From an uncultured Caulobacterales bacterium (lineage in GTDB: Bacteria > Pseudomonadota > Alphaproteobacteria > Caulobacterales > Caulobacteraceae), in assembly GCA_903837135.1 (NCBI GenBank), contig CAILTK010000015.1, forward strand, positions 1-41,207: DNA of 41,207 nt. Direction: 5' to 3'. Position numbers and translations under genes: made by a program. The notes beneath the pieces were generated by a model. The model saw only the letters and a program-made list of their open reading frames with translations, had not been told where the DNA came from and did no database searches. How positions within the stretch are numbered: the stretch's first letter is position 1; every line of letters starts with the position of its first letter. This document shows, in pieces, positions 16,983 through 25,468 of the stretch.

Positions 16983-19940
16983 ATGGCCGACGACCACACC
17001 CCTTCTGAAACCGCCGCCCGCCGCGACTATCGCGAGACGGTGTTCCTGCCCGAGACGCCCTTTCCCATGCGCGCGGGCCTGCCCAAGCTCGAGCCGGAGA
17101 TCCTGGCCAAGTGGGAGGCGGCCGACCTCTACCGCGCCATCCGCAAGGCCCGGCAGGACGCCGGCGCGCCCCTGTTCGTGCTGCACGATGGCCCGCCCTA
17201 CGCCAACGGCGCGATCCACATCGGTCACGCCCTGAACAAGACGCTGAAGGACTTCGTGGTCCGCTCGCGCTTCCTGCTCGGCTACGACGTCGACTATGTG
17301 CCCGGCTGGGACTGCCACGGCCTGCCGATCGAGTGGAAGATCGAGGAGCAGTACCGGGCCAAGGGCCAGCGCAAGGACGACGTGCCGGTGGCCGAGTTCC
17401 GCGCCCAGTGCCGCGCCTACGCCGCCCAGTGGATCGAGGCGCAGAAGGTCGAGTTCAAGCGGCTGGGCATCCTCGGCCGCTGGGAGGCGCCCTACGCCAC
17501 CATGGACTTCGCCACCGAGGCCAAGATCGTCTCGGAGTTCCACAAGTTCCTGATGTCGGACCAGCTCTATCGCGGCTCCAAGCCGGTGATGTGGAGCCCG
17601 GTGGAGCGCACCGCCCTGGCCGACGCCGAGGTCGAGTACCATCCGCACACCTCGCCGACGATCTGGGTCAAGTTCCCGGTGAAGATGTACGAGGAGGAGC
17701 ATTACGCCCACTCGGACGACCCGCGCGGCGACAACGTCTTCCGCCTGCAGCCCAACGACGCCTCCATCGTCATCTGGACCACCACGCCCTGGACCATCCC
17801 GGCCAACCGGGCGATCAGCTTCAATCCCGACATCGCCTATGGTCTCTACGAGGTCGAGGCCATGGAGGAAGGGCTGGCGTTCGAACCCTGGGCCAAGCCC
17901 GGCGACCGGCTGATCGTCGCCGACAAGCTGGCCGACGGCGTGCGCGCCGCCGCCAAGATCGCTCGCTGGCGCCGGGCCGAACCGGTCGATCCCGCCGGAC
18001 TGATCTGCGCCCACCCCCTGGCCCATCTCGACCCCGGCTACGGCTTCGAGGTTCCGTTGCTGGCCGGCGAGCACGTGACCGAGGACGCCGGCACGGGCTT
18101 CGTGCACACCGCCCCCGGCCACGGCGCGGACGACTACGCCGTCTGGCTGGCGAACGGTCACCGCGACATCCCCGATACCGTCGATCCCGACGGCGCCTAC
18201 TATCCGTCCGTGCCCCTGTTCGGCGGGCTGAAGGTGATGGAGACCGAGGGCAAGAAGACGGGCAAGTTCGGCCCGGCCAACGACGCGGTGATGCAAAAGC
18301 TGATCGAGGCCGGAACCCTCCTGGCGCGCGGACGGGTGGAGCACTCCTATCCTCACTCCTGGCGCTCCAAAGCGCCGGTGATCTTCCGCAACACCGCCCA
18401 GTGGTTCATCAAGATGGACCGGCCGCTGGAGACCGTGGCGTCCGGCCCGACCCTGCGCGAGGCGGCGCTGGGCGCCATCGACGCCACGGCCTTCTATCCC
18501 GAAAGCGGCAAGAGCCGGCTGCGCGGCATGGTTGAGACCCGGCCGGACTGGCTGATCTCGCGCCAGCGCGCCTGGGGCACGCCCTTGGCCATGTTCGTCG
18601 ACAAGCGGACCGGCGAGCCCTTGAAGGACCCCGCGGTCAACGCCCGCATCGTCGGGGCCATGATCAAGGGCGGCGCCGACGCCTGGTACGCCGCCGAGCC
18701 GGCCCATTTCCTCGGCGAGGGACGCGATCCCGCCGACTACGAGATGGTCACCGACATCCTCGACGTCTGGTTCGACAGCGGCTGCACCCACGCCTTCACC
18801 ATCGAGGGCCGCGAGGGCGGGCCGGACGCCAGCCATTGGCCGGCGGACGTATACCTGGAAGGCTCGGACCAGTCGCGCGGCTGGTTCCAGTCCTCGCTCT
18901 TGGAAAGCTGCGGCACCCGCGGCCGCGCGCCCTACCGCGAGGTGGTCACCTGCGGCATGACCCTGACCGACCAGGGCGAGAAGATGAGCAAATCGCTCGG
19001 CAACGCCGTCGAGCCGCAGACCATCATCAAGCAGTCGGGCGCGGAGATCATCCGCCTTTGGGTGGCGACGGTCGACTACACCGAGGACCAGCGTATCGGT
19101 CCGGTGGTGCTGCAGACGGTGTCGGACAATTACCGCAAGCTTCGGAATACGCTGCGGTATCTGCTCGGCGCTCTCGAAGGCTTCACGGACGCCGAACGCG
19201 TCGATTACGACGCCCTGCCGCCGCTCGAGCGCTACATCCTGCACCGGCTGTGGCGGCTCGATGGGGAAGTGCGCGCCGCCTACACCGGCTACGCCTTCAA
19301 CAGCGTGCTGCGGCAGGTGACCGACTTCTGCAACGCCGACCTGTCGGCCCTGTTTTTCGACGTCCGCAAGGACAGCCTTTATTGCGACACGCCGTCCGAA
19401 CCCAGGCGGCGCGCCGCGCGCACGGTGATGGACCTGGTGTTCGACCGCCTGACCGCCTGGCTGTCGCCGCTGATCCCGTTCACCACCGAGGAGGCGTGGG
19501 GGACGCGCTTCCCCGAGGCCGGGCCGAACGCCGTCCGGCCGATTCCGGAGACGCCCGCGGCCTGGGAGAACCCGGCCGAAGCCAAACGCTGGGCCGAGGT
19601 CGAAACGGTGATCGGCGCGGTGACCGAACGGCTCGAGGAGCGCCGGCGCAGCAAGGAGATCGGCTCGGCCCTCGAGGCCGCGCCGGCGATCACCCTCTCG
19701 CCGGACCTGGCCACCGCCTTCGACGGCCTGGACCTCGCCGAAGTGCTGCGCACCTCGAGCGCCGTCCTGCAATCCTCCGCCGAGGTGACCGAGCCCTGCC
19801 TCGTGGACTACGCCCCGGCCGAGGGCCTGAAATGCGACCGCTGCTGGCGCATCCTGCCCGAGGTCAAGGCGACCACCCGCCTTTGCCTGCGCTGCGAGGC
19901 GGCGGTGAGTGAGTGGGATGAGCGGCATTCACATGCCTAG
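16983..19940 (+). CDS. ileS: Isoleucine--tRNA ligase
   Basis: This 985-residue class I synthetase charges tRNA-Ile. The HIGH motif is at 79-82 in PPYANGAIHIGH and KMSKS is at 667-671. The editing (CP1) domain contains WTTTPWTIPANR and a TAPGHGADDY segment. The C-terminal zinc knuckle has Cys951, Cys954, Cys968 and Cys971 (CDRCWR...CLRC). Length and domain order are normal for bacterial IleRS with a C-terminal zinc domain. The start is uncertain between ATG 16983 (used here) and ATG 16962; neither has a strong ribosome binding site. It is followed by lspA, a gene order widespread in bacteria, but a REP-like pair of about 100 bases separates them. Confidence 0.96.
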   Translation: MADDHTPSETAARRDYRETVFLPETPFPMRAGLPKLEPEILAKWEAADLYRAIRKARQDAGAPLFVLHDGPPYANGAIHIGHALNKTLKDFVVRSRFLLGYDVDYVPGWDCHGLPIEWKIEEQYRAKGQRKDDVPVAEFRAQCRAYAAQWIEAQKVEFKRLGILGRWEAPYATMDFATEAKIVSEFHKFLMSDQLYRGSKPVMWSPVERTALADAEVEYHPHTSPTIWVKFPVKMYEEEHYAHSDDPRGDNVFRLQPNDASIVIWTTTPWTIPANRAISFNPDIAYGLYEVEAMEEGLAFEPWAKPGDRLIVADKLADGVRAAAKIARWRRAEPVDPAGLICAHPLAHLDPGYGFEVPLLAGEHVTEDAGTGFVHTAPGHGADDYAVWLANGHRDIPDTVDPDGAYYPSVPLFGGLKVMETEGKKTGKFGPANDAVMQKLIEAGTLLARGRVEHSYPHSWRSKAPVIFRNTAQWFIKMDRPLETVASGPTLREAALGAIDATAFYPESGKSRLRGMVETRPDWLISRQRAWGTPLAMFVDKRTGEPLKDPAVNARIVGAMIKGGADAWYAAEPAHFLGEGRDPADYEMVTDILDVWFDSGCTHAFTIEGREGGPDASHWPADVYLEGSDQSRGWFQSSLLESCGTRGRAPYREVVTCGMTLTDQGEKMSKSLGNAVEPQTIIKQSGAEIIRLWVATVDYTEDQRIGPVVLQTVSDNYRKLRNTLRYLLGALEGFTDAERVDYDALPPLERYILHRLWRLDGEVRAAYTGYAFNSVLRQVTDFCNADLSALFFDVRKDSLYCDTPSEPRRRAARTVMDLVFDRLTAWLSPLIPFTTEEAWGTRFPEAGPNAVRPIPETPAAWENPAEAKRWAEVETVIGAVTERLEERRRSKEIGSALEAAPAITLSPDLATAFDGLDLAEVLRTSSAVLQSSAEVTEPCLVDYAPAEGLKCDRCWRILPEVKATTRLCLRCEAAVSEWDERHSHA

Positions 19941-19953
19941 TTCAAGCTCTCCT

Positions 19954-20055
19954 GTCATCCTCGGGCGGACACCCGCGCAAGCCGGTGGGAGGCCCGAAGA
20001 CCCAACCGCCCAAGGGCTGGAGTTGCTGGGTGCTCGGGTCAGGCCCGCGCATGAC
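19954..20055. repeat. REP-like inverted pair, family A copy 2
   Basis: The left unit, GTCATCCTCGGGC (19954-19966) with GCCCGAAGACCC (19992-20003), is inverse to the right unit, GGGTGCTCGGGTC (20028-20040) with GCCCGCGCATGAC (20043-20055). It sits between ileS and lspA, in the same head-to-head arrangement as the copies at 2531 and 40409. Confidence 0.75.
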
Positions 20056-20098
20056 TTCAGATTTTTCGCCGCGCCGCATTCGTCGAGCCGATTTCCAC

Positions 20099-20638
20099 AT
20101 GACCACTGAAGCCCCCGCGATCGACGCGCCCAAACCCCCCGCAATCACCGCCAACGGCTGGCTGGCCTTGGGCGTCGCGGCGGCGGCGATCATCGCCGAC
20201 CAGTTGTCCAAGCTGTGGATCATCCACGGCCTGAAGCTGGAGCTGGGCCAGAGCCTGCCGGTGACGCCCTTCTTCAGCCTGACCGGCGTACTGAACCCCG
20301 GCGTCTCCTTCGGCATGCTGCGGGCCGACAGCCTGTTTGGGCGCGTGATGCTGATTCTGTTCGCCCTGGTGGTCATCGCCGTCCTTGCCGCGCTGGCCCG
20401 CAGGACAGAGCGGCGGCTGACGGCCGTGGCCCTCGGGCTGGTCATGGGCGGGGCGGTCGGCAACAACCTGATCGACCGCATCCGGCTCGGCCACGTGATC
20501 GACTTCCTCGATTTCAGCGGCCTGCATTTCCCCTGGGTCTTCAACGTCGCCGACAGCGCCATCAGCGTCGGCGTCGCCCTGCTGCTGCTCGACACCCTGC
20601 GGCCACAGCCCAAGCCCGGCCCGGACGCTCCGGTCTGA
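20099..20638 (+). CDS. lspA: Lipoprotein signal peptidase (signal peptidase II)
   Basis: This 179-residue inner-membrane aspartyl protease cleaves the signal peptide of diacylglyceryl-modified prolipoproteins. Four membrane helices are visible, at about 20-40, 83-101, 107-125 and 148-166. The family motifs ADQLSK, NPGVSFG, GNNLIDRIRLG, VIDFLDF and NVADSAISVG are all present; Asp135 and Asp152 are the likely catalytic pair. The ATG at 20099 is chosen because upstream in-frame starts would translate the REP-like pair. There is no clear ribosome binding site. A DUF3035 lipoprotein, itself an LspA substrate, follows 92 bases downstream. Confidence 0.95.
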   Translation: MTTEAPAIDAPKPPAITANGWLALGVAAAAIIADQLSKLWIIHGLKLELGQSLPVTPFFSLTGVLNPGVSFGMLRADSLFGRVMLILFALVVIAVLAALARRTERRLTAVALGLVMGGAVGNNLIDRIRLGHVIDFLDFSGLHFPWVFNVADSAISVGVALLLLDTLRPQPKPGPDAPV

Positions 20639-20730
20639 CCCCTGCGACCCGACGACGTTTGCGGGACCGCAACGAATGAGGTAACCACTCGGTCTTGTGT
20701 TGGCCGGGGGGCCGACGATACAGGACGAGC

Positions 20731-21303
20731 ATGCGTTCAGCCTTGAAGACCATCGCCCTGGCGGCGACCCTGACATCGGCGGCGGTCGCGCTCGGCGGCT
20801 GCTTCCACCACGACACCGCGATCGGTTTCAATCCCAACGCGCCCGACGAGTTCAAGGTCGTGTCCAAGGCGCCGCTGGTGGTGCCGCCCGACTACGCCCT
20901 GCGTCCGCCGGCGCCCGGCGAGCCGCGTCCGCAGGAGTTGCAGCCGGAAAGCTCCGCCCGCCTGGCCCTGCTCGGCGAACGCGAGAAGGCCGAGCGCAGC
21001 ACCGGCGAAACCCTCCTGGCCAATCGCGCCGGCGCGTCCAAGGCCGACCCGCTGATCCGCTATGTGATGGACGACGAGTTCGGCTCGATCGCCCACAAGG
21101 ACCGCTCGTTCGCCGACAAGATCCTGTTCTGGAAGAAGTCCGCGCCAGCGGCCGCCAAGGACCCCACCGGCGGCGCCGCGACCCCGGCGGCGCCGATCGA
21201 CCCCGTGGCCGAACAGGCGAAGATCAAATCCTTGACCGGCGACCAGCCGGTGATCATCGCCCGCGCCCCCGTCAAGGCGAAGAGCAAGCTTCCGGGCCTG
21301 TAG
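20731..21303 (+). CDS. DUF3035 outer-membrane lipoprotein (BamF-like candidate)
   Basis: This 190-residue lipoprotein has a signal peptide and lipobox LGGC, with acylated Cys24. Phe25 follows rather than Asp, which is compatible with outer-membrane sorting. The conserved part (about 36-62) reads NAPDEFKVVSKAPLVVPPDY and then ALRPP, typical of DUF3035. This stretch resembles the unstructured N-terminus of BamC, and as I recall the Caulobacter BAM subunit BamF carries such a motif. The link to beta-barrel assembly is therefore plausible but not proven here. The rest is low-complexity and charged. AGGACG lies just before the ATG, and the gene follows lspA as in many alphaproteobacteria. Confidence 0.85.
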   Translation: MRSALKTIALAATLTSAAVALGGCFHHDTAIGFNPNAPDEFKVVSKAPLVVPPDYALRPPAPGEPRPQELQPESSARLALLGEREKAERSTGETLLANRAGASKADPLIRYVMDDEFGSIAHKDRSFADKILFWKKSAPAAAKDPTGGAATPAAPIDPVAEQAKIKSLTGDQPVIIARAPVKAKSKLPGL

Positions 21304-21320
21304 GGGACGATCCGGTCCCC
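21303..21320. terminator. Small hairpin at the end of the DUF3035 gene
   Basis: GGGGAC pairs with GTCCCC around a 6-base loop, starting in the stop codon. There is no T-run, so it is at best a weak or Rho-assisted terminator, or an RNA-stabilising stem. Confidence 0.35.
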
Positions 21321-21341
21321 TGAGGGGGCCGTCCCATCATT

Positions 21342-21385
21342 GTCGCCATACCGGGAAGGCCGCAGGCCTTATCCGGGATGACGAC
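21342..21385. repeat. REP-like palindrome, family E
   Basis: A 44-base imperfect palindrome. GTCG, CAT, CCGG and AGGCC on the left pair with GGCCT, CCGG, ATG and CGAC on the right, around GCA. It lies between the DUF3035 gene and the epoxide-hydrolase-like gene. Confidence 0.65.
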
Positions 21386-21479
21386 AAGGTTGGCGCTGTA
21401 TTGGATACGGTCACCCGTCCGATCCCCCTCGCCTACCCGCGCGTCATCCTGCTAGCCTTCAGAAAAGCAGGGAGGCCCC

Positions 21480-22514
21480 ATGACCGACACCATTCCCGAC
21501 ATGCCGCCGGTGCAGTACGCCACGGTGAACGGCCTGAAGATGGCCTATTACGAGGCCGGCCCGAAGGGCCAGGGCGTGCCCGTGGTGTTCTCGCACGGCT
21601 TTCCCGAACTGGCCTACTCCTGGCGGCATCAGTTGAAGGCTCTGGCCGAGGCCGGGCGGTGGGTCATCGCGCCGGACCAGCGCGGCTATGGCCTGACCGA
21701 GCGCCCGGAGCCGGTCGAAGCCTACGACATGGAGCACCTGACCGGCGATCTCGTCGGCCTGATCGACCATCTGGGCGCGGCGAAGGCCATCTGGTGCGGC
21801 CACGACTGGGGCGGGGCGATCGTCTGGCAGATGCCGCTGCGCCATCCGGACCGGACCGCCGGCGTGATCGGGCTCAACACCCCGTTCCAGCCGCGCGCGG
21901 CCTTCGACCCGATCGCCATCATGCGGACACGGCTCGGCGAGGAGATGTACATCGTCCACTTCCAGAAGCCCGGCGAAGCCGACGCGGCCCTGGCCAAGAA
22001 TGCCCGCGCGACCATGGACTTCTTCTTGCGCCGCCCGCCGCAGCGCTCCGCGGCGGGCGGCGGCGCCCTCGACAGCCTGTCGGGCGGCGAGTCGAAAGGG
22101 TTCGCCACAGAACGGGCCAAGGACGCCCCCTCGGTCTTCCCGCTGGTGAGGATGGTCCAAGCCTACGATGCCAAGACCGACAACCGCGCCCGCTTCCTGA
22201 CCGACGCGGAGTTCGAGGTGTTCGTCGACACCTTCACCCGCACGGGCTTCACCGGCGGCATCAACTGGTATCGCAACATCACCCGCAACTGGGAGCGTTC
22301 GGCGGACCTTCCGGCCACCGTCGACGTCCCCGCGCTGATGGTGATGGCGGAAAACGACGCCGTCCTGCCGCCCTCCTCCGCCGACGGGATGGAGGCCTTC
22401 ATTCCCGACCTGGAGAAGGCCCTGGTCAAAGGTTCGGGCCACTGGACCCAGCAGGAGGCGCCCGAGCAGGTGAACCGGATCCTGCTGGATTGGCTCGGCC
22501 GGCGCTTCCCCTAG
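21480..22514 (+). CDS. Alpha/beta hydrolase, epoxide hydrolase-like
   Basis: This 344-residue soluble enzyme has the epoxide-hydrolase version of the alpha/beta-hydrolase fold. The oxyanion motif is HGFPE (39-43). The nucleophile elbow GHDWGG carries an Asp (109) instead of Ser. A cap-domain Tyr lies in GGINWYRN, the acid follows MVMAENDAVLP, and the catalytic His is in GSGHWTQQEAP. An Asp nucleophile with HGFPE points to epoxide hydrolysis; a haloalkane dehalogenase or a fluoroacetate dehalogenase-like activity is less likely but not excluded. GGAGG 5 bases before the ATG fixes the start. The proline iminopeptidase gene follows 28 bases downstream on the same strand and may share the transcript. 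Confidence 0.88.
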   Translation: MTDTIPDMPPVQYATVNGLKMAYYEAGPKGQGVPVVFSHGFPELAYSWRHQLKALAEAGRWVIAPDQRGYGLTERPEPVEAYDMEHLTGDLVGLIDHLGAAKAIWCGHDWGGAIVWQMPLRHPDRTAGVIGLNTPFQPRAAFDPIAIMRTRLGEEMYIVHFQKPGEADAALAKNARATMDFFLRRPPQRSAAGGGALDSLSGGESKGFATERAKDAPSVFPLVRMVQAYDAKTDNRARFLTDAEFEVFVDTFTRTGFTGGINWYRNITRNWERSADLPATVDVPALMVMAENDAVLPPSSADGMEAFIPDLEKALVKGSGHWTQQEAPEQVNRILLDWLGRRFP

Positions 22515-22542
22515 CGACAAGGCCACGCTAAGCCGGAAGAAG

Positions 22543-23514
22543 ATGACGATCCAGAGCGGCCAGTCGCGTCGCGCCCTCTTTCCGGAGAATGAGCCCTTCG
22601 CCTACGGCTGGGCCGAGACCGGCGGCGCGCATGAAATCTATTACGAGGAGTGCGGCAATCCCGCCGGCCGCCCCTGCGTGATCCTGCACGGCGGTCCCGG
22701 CGGGGCGATCAACCCCACCATGCGCCGCTTCTTCGATCCCAAGCGCTGGCGGATGATGCTGTTCGACCAGCGCGGCTGCGGCAAGTCCCGGCCCAACGCT
22801 TCGCTCGACGACAACACCACCTGGGCGCTGATCGAGGACATCGAGCGGCTGCGTCAACGGGTCGGCTGCGAACGCTGGACGGTGTTCGGCGGCTCATGGG
22901 GCTCGACTCTGGCCCTGGCTTACGCCGCCACCCATCCCGAGCGGGTGGACGCCCTGGTCCTGCGCGGCATCTTCGCCCTGACGAAGCGCGAGGTACGCTG
23001 GTTCTATCAGGACGGGGCCTGCTCGCTGTTTCCCGATGCGTGGGAGCGGTTCCTGGCGCCCATACCGGAGGCCGAACGGGACGACCTTCTCGGCGCCTAC
23101 CATCGCCGGCTGACCCACTCAGACAAGGCGGTGCAGCGCGAGGCCGCCGCCGCCTGGAGCCGGTGGGAGGGCGACACCATCTCGATCCGGGGGCCCGAGG
23201 CGCGCCCCTCGAAATTCAACGAGGCCGACTTCGCCGTCGCCTTCGCGCGCATCGAGTGCCACTATTTCATGAACGGCGGCTTCTTCCCGAACGAGGGCTG
23301 GCTCCTGGAGCAGGTCCCGCGCTTCGCCCACCTGCCGGGCTGGATCGTCCAGGGGCGGTTCGACGTGGTCACCCCGCTGGAGACCGCCTGGCGGCTGAAG
23401 TCCGCCTGGCCGAACGCCCGGTTCAATCTGGTGTGGGACGCCGGCCACGCCTCGACCGAGCCCGGCGTCATCGACGGCCTGGTCCGCGCCACCGACGCGG
23501 TGTTGAGAACCTAG
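22543..23514 (+). CDS. pip: Proline iminopeptidase
   Basis: This 323-residue S33 peptidase removes N-terminal proline from peptides in the cytoplasm. The family motif HGGPGG is at 49-54, DQRGCGKSRPN at 75-85 and the nucleophile elbow GGSWGS at 116-121 (Ser118). Distal acid and base segments are QGRFDVVTP and WDAGHASTEPG. The cap region with RWFYQDGACSLFPDAWE is typical of the proline iminopeptidase type 1 group. GGAAGAAG stands directly before the ATG. It closely follows the epoxide-hydrolase-like gene, so the two may be cotranscribed, though no shared pathway is evident. Confidence 0.92.
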   Translation: MTIQSGQSRRALFPENEPFAYGWAETGGAHEIYYEECGNPAGRPCVILHGGPGGAINPTMRRFFDPKRWRMMLFDQRGCGKSRPNASLDDNTTWALIEDIERLRQRVGCERWTVFGGSWGSTLALAYAATHPERVDALVLRGIFALTKREVRWFYQDGACSLFPDAWERFLAPIPEAERDDLLGAYHRRLTHSDKAVQREAAAAWSRWEGDTISIRGPEARPSKFNEADFAVAFARIECHYFMNGGFFPNEGWLLEQVPRFAHLPGWIVQGRFDVVTPLETAWRLKSAWPNARFNLVWDAGHASTEPGVIDGLVRATDAVLRT

Positions 23515-23587
23515 CTTGCCCTCCCGAAGGCCGGGGGGGGGGCGTACGAGACGGTTGCGGCCGCCATTCCGCGCTTCGCGCGGCCCG

Positions 23588-23610
23588 CCTCCCCATCTGC
23601 GATGGGGAGG
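23588..23610. repeat. Palindromic repeat, family C copy 2
   Basis: CCTCCCCATC-TGC-GATGGGGAGG is a perfect 10-bp stem, the inverse of the copy at 3782-3804. It lies in the 115-base gap between the convergent pip and UrcA-family genes. The gap also holds a run of ten G (23533-23542) and CGAAG/GCGAAGCG-like repeat debris. Confidence 0.75.
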
Positions 23611-23629
23611 ATTTGAGACCGGGCGCGTC

Positions 23630-23974
23630 CTACCGCATGCCGACCGAGACCTGGGCCGAGCGATGGCCGTACAGGCTGGTGACGACCGGCGCACCGATGG
23701 CGGCGACCGCCTGCTGCACGTTCGCGCGGTAGCACTCGGAATCGCGCACCGCCGCCTGGTACTCGCGCAGGCTGCCCTGATAGGCGCCGCACGCTTCCAT
23801 GGAGGCGACATCGATCCGGTCGAGCAGCACCGCGGCCTGATGCGTCCGGCTGAGGTCGAGATCGCCGTAGCGCACGGCGACGGCGCTGGTCCGGTCGTCG
23901 GCGCTCGATGCGGCGTGGGCGAAAAGCGGAGCCGACAGGGCCAGCACGGCTGCGCCAAGGGCGATGATCTTCAT
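23630..23974 (-). CDS. UrcA family secreted protein
   Basis: This 114-residue protein has a signal peptide (1-20, ending AHA). The mature part shows the UrcA pattern V-x-Y-x-DLDLS followed by Leu-rich helix text and RIDVASMEACG, then a second Cys (62 and 81, a probable disulfide). The family is common in sphingomonads and Caulobacterales and has no known function. The ATG at 23974 is preceded by AAGGA at normal spacing; a start 19 codons upstream would hide the signal peptide. A sigma-70-like promoter is proposed at 24034-24061. Confidence 0.85.
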   Translation of the reverse strand: MKIIALGAAVLALSAPLFAHAASSADDRTSAVAVRYGDLDLSRTHQAAVLLDRIDVASMEACGAYQGSLREYQAAVRDSECYRANVQQAVAAIGAPVVTSLYGHRSAQVSVGMR

Positions 23975-24033
23975 GGGGTGTCCTTCCTGATGGGGCCGCT
24001 TACGCGGTCTTGAACCCCCTTTTACGATCAATC

Positions 24034-24061
24034 ATGGTAGGATTGTGTAAAGTTCTTGCAA
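24034..24061 (-). promoter_or_regulatory. Candidate sigma-70 promoter for the UrcA-family gene
   Basis: On the minus strand TTGCAA is followed after 16 bases by TACCAT. This lies in an A/T-richer patch that stands out from the local GC, about 60 bases before the ATG at 23974. Confidence 0.4.
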
Positions 24062-24200
24062 AAAATGCGCAAAACCCGGGCAGATGCCTGATATTTGATG
24101 GCCGCGCCGGGTTTGGCGACCGTCGCGACAGGGCCAAGGCCGGCGGCGCGGGCCGCAACCAGCCTTTGGCGGCGACGCCGCCGCTTGCTATGAACCCGCC

Positions 24201-24410
24201 ATGCTGCCCGATCGCGTCTTCTATCCGCTCGCCGCCCTTCTCGCCGTCGCCCTGATCGCCCTGGCGAGCGTCTATCCGCAGGGCCAGGGCGCCCGCTCGC
24301 CCAAACCGTTCGGACACGCCACCTGGATGGAGACCCGGCCTAAGAAGCCGCCGCCGGCCGCGAAGGTCGTCGCTCCCTCCGACAAGGCGCAGCTCAAGGG
24401 GCCATACTGA
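24201..24410 (+). CDS. Small single-pass membrane protein upstream of kdsD
   Basis: This 69-residue protein has one hydrophobic helix (about 7-25, YPLAALLAVALIALASV) followed by a basic, Pro/Lys-rich tail (RPKKPPPAAK). Its TGA overlaps the ATG of kdsD by one base (TGATG), so the two are probably translationally coupled. That tie to a real gene is the main argument that it is genuine. No ribosome binding site is obvious; an ATG at 24189 is an alternative, unchecked start. I do not recognise the family. A membrane role linked to LPS precursor synthesis is only a guess from context. Confidence 0.6.
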   Translation: MLPDRVFYPLAALLAVALIALASVYPQGQGARSPKPFGHATWMETRPKKPPPAAKVVAPSDKAQLKGPY

Positions 24411-25381
24411 TGCCGGCCCGCAAGCTGGCGGAGGCCTTCGACGCCGCGGCGGTCGGCCGACGGGTGCTGGCGATCGAAGCCAAGGCGCTCGAGAGCATGG
24501 GCGCGGGCCTGGGCGAAGCCTTCACCGCCGTCGTCGAGCTGATCCACGGGCTGAAGGGGCGGGTGGTCGTCTCCGGTGTCGGCAAGTCGGGCCATGTGGG
24601 CCGCAAGATCGCCGCCACCTTCGCCTCCACCGGCACGCCGGCCATGTTCGTCCACGCCAACGAGGCCAGCCACGGCGATCTCGGCATGATCGGCCCGGAC
24701 GATGCGGTGCTGCTGCTGTCCAAGGGCGGCGCCAACCGCGAGCTGGCCGACGTGATCGCCTACGCCAAACGGTTCGCCATACCGCTGATCGCCGTGACCG
24801 CCGACGGCGACAGCACGCTCGGCCGCGCCGCCGACCACCGGCTTCTGATCCCCGACGCGCCCGAGGCCGCCGGGGCCCTCAACGCGCCCACCACCTCGAC
24901 CACCCTGCAGATCGCCATGGGCGACGCCCTGGCCGTGGCCCTTTTGGAGAAGCGCGGCTTCACCGCCCACGACTTCAAGGTCTTTCACCCGGGCGGCAAG
25001 CTCGGCGCGGCGCTGAAAACCGTGGCGGAGCTGATGCACACCGGCGAGGAGCTGCCGCTGGTGCCGCCCCACCTGCCGATGGCCGAGGCCGTCCTGGTGA
25101 TGACGGCCCGTCACTTCGGCGCGCTCGGCGTGGTGGATGCGGACGGCCGGCTCACGGGGGTGATCACCGACGGCGACCTGCGGCGCAAGTTCGACAGCTG
25201 GACCACCCATACCGCCGGCGAGGTGATGAGCCAGGCGCCCAAGACCATCGCGCCCGACGCCCTCGCCGTCGAAGCCCTAAACATGATGCAGGGCCGGATC
25301 ACCGTCCTGTTCGTGGTCGAGGACGGTCGCCCGGTCGGTATCCTGCACATCCACGACCTGCTCCGGCAAGGGGTCGTCTAG
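24410..25381 (+). CDS. kdsD: D-arabinose-5-phosphate isomerase (KpsF/GutQ family)
   Basis: This 323-residue cytoplasmic enzyme interconverts ribulose-5-phosphate and arabinose-5-phosphate, the first step towards Kdo for lipopolysaccharide. The SIS domain (about 35-185) has VSGVGKSGHVGRKIAAT with Lys59, HANEASHGDLG with His88, and NAPTTSTT. Two CBS domains follow (about 205-260 and 270-322), as in KdsD of E. coli. One loop is unusual: where many members read SNSGE, this one reads SKGGANRE (104-111). The start overlaps the stop of the preceding small membrane protein. The downstream sugar-phosphate mutase and galU fit a role in envelope sugar supply. Confidence 0.93.
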   Translation: MPARKLAEAFDAAAVGRRVLAIEAKALESMGAGLGEAFTAVVELIHGLKGRVVVSGVGKSGHVGRKIAATFASTGTPAMFVHANEASHGDLGMIGPDDAVLLLSKGGANRELADVIAYAKRFAIPLIAVTADGDSTLGRAADHRLLIPDAPEAAGALNAPTTSTTLQIAMGDALAVALLEKRGFTAHDFKVFHPGGKLGAALKTVAELMHTGEELPLVPPHLPMAEAVLVMTARHFGALGVVDADGRLTGVITDGDLRRKFDSWTTHTAGEVMSQAPKTIAPDALAVEALNMMQGRITVLFVVEDGRPVGILHIHDLLRQGVV

Positions 25382-25408
25382 GGCCCGCCGGCAACCTCGC
25401 TTCGCCCG

Positions 25409-25442
25409 CTGCATTGCAGCAGTCATAGTGTGCGCCTACTAC
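25409..25442 (+). promoter_or_regulatory. Candidate promoter with overlapping palindrome before the mutase gene
   Basis: TTGCAG (25414-25419) and TACTAC (25437-25442) are separated by 17 bases and could be -35 and -10 elements. The palindrome CTGCA-T-TGCAG (25409-25419) overlaps the -35 and fits the CTGC-N3-GCAG shape reported for PhaR. The gene's ATG is 27 bases downstream. Confidence 0.4.
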
Positions 25443-25468
25443 TGGCGCGTCCCGAAAAGAAGGCCTCC

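Noticed and set aside
16926-19928. A 1000-codon open frame antisense to ileS
   Set aside because: It mirrors the ileS codons, is full of Gly/Ala/Arg/His low-complexity text and has no domain; a GC-rich antisense shadow.
23533-23542. Run of ten G as a possible phase-variation tract
   Set aside because: It lies after the pip stop codon inside repeat debris and touches no reading frame or promoter; it may also be a sequencing artefact.
24072-24114. AAACCCGG/CCGGGTTT inverted repeat upstream of the small membrane protein
   Set aside because: 8-bp arms with a 27-base loop in GC-rich DNA are weak, and no T-run or known regulator motif supports a function.
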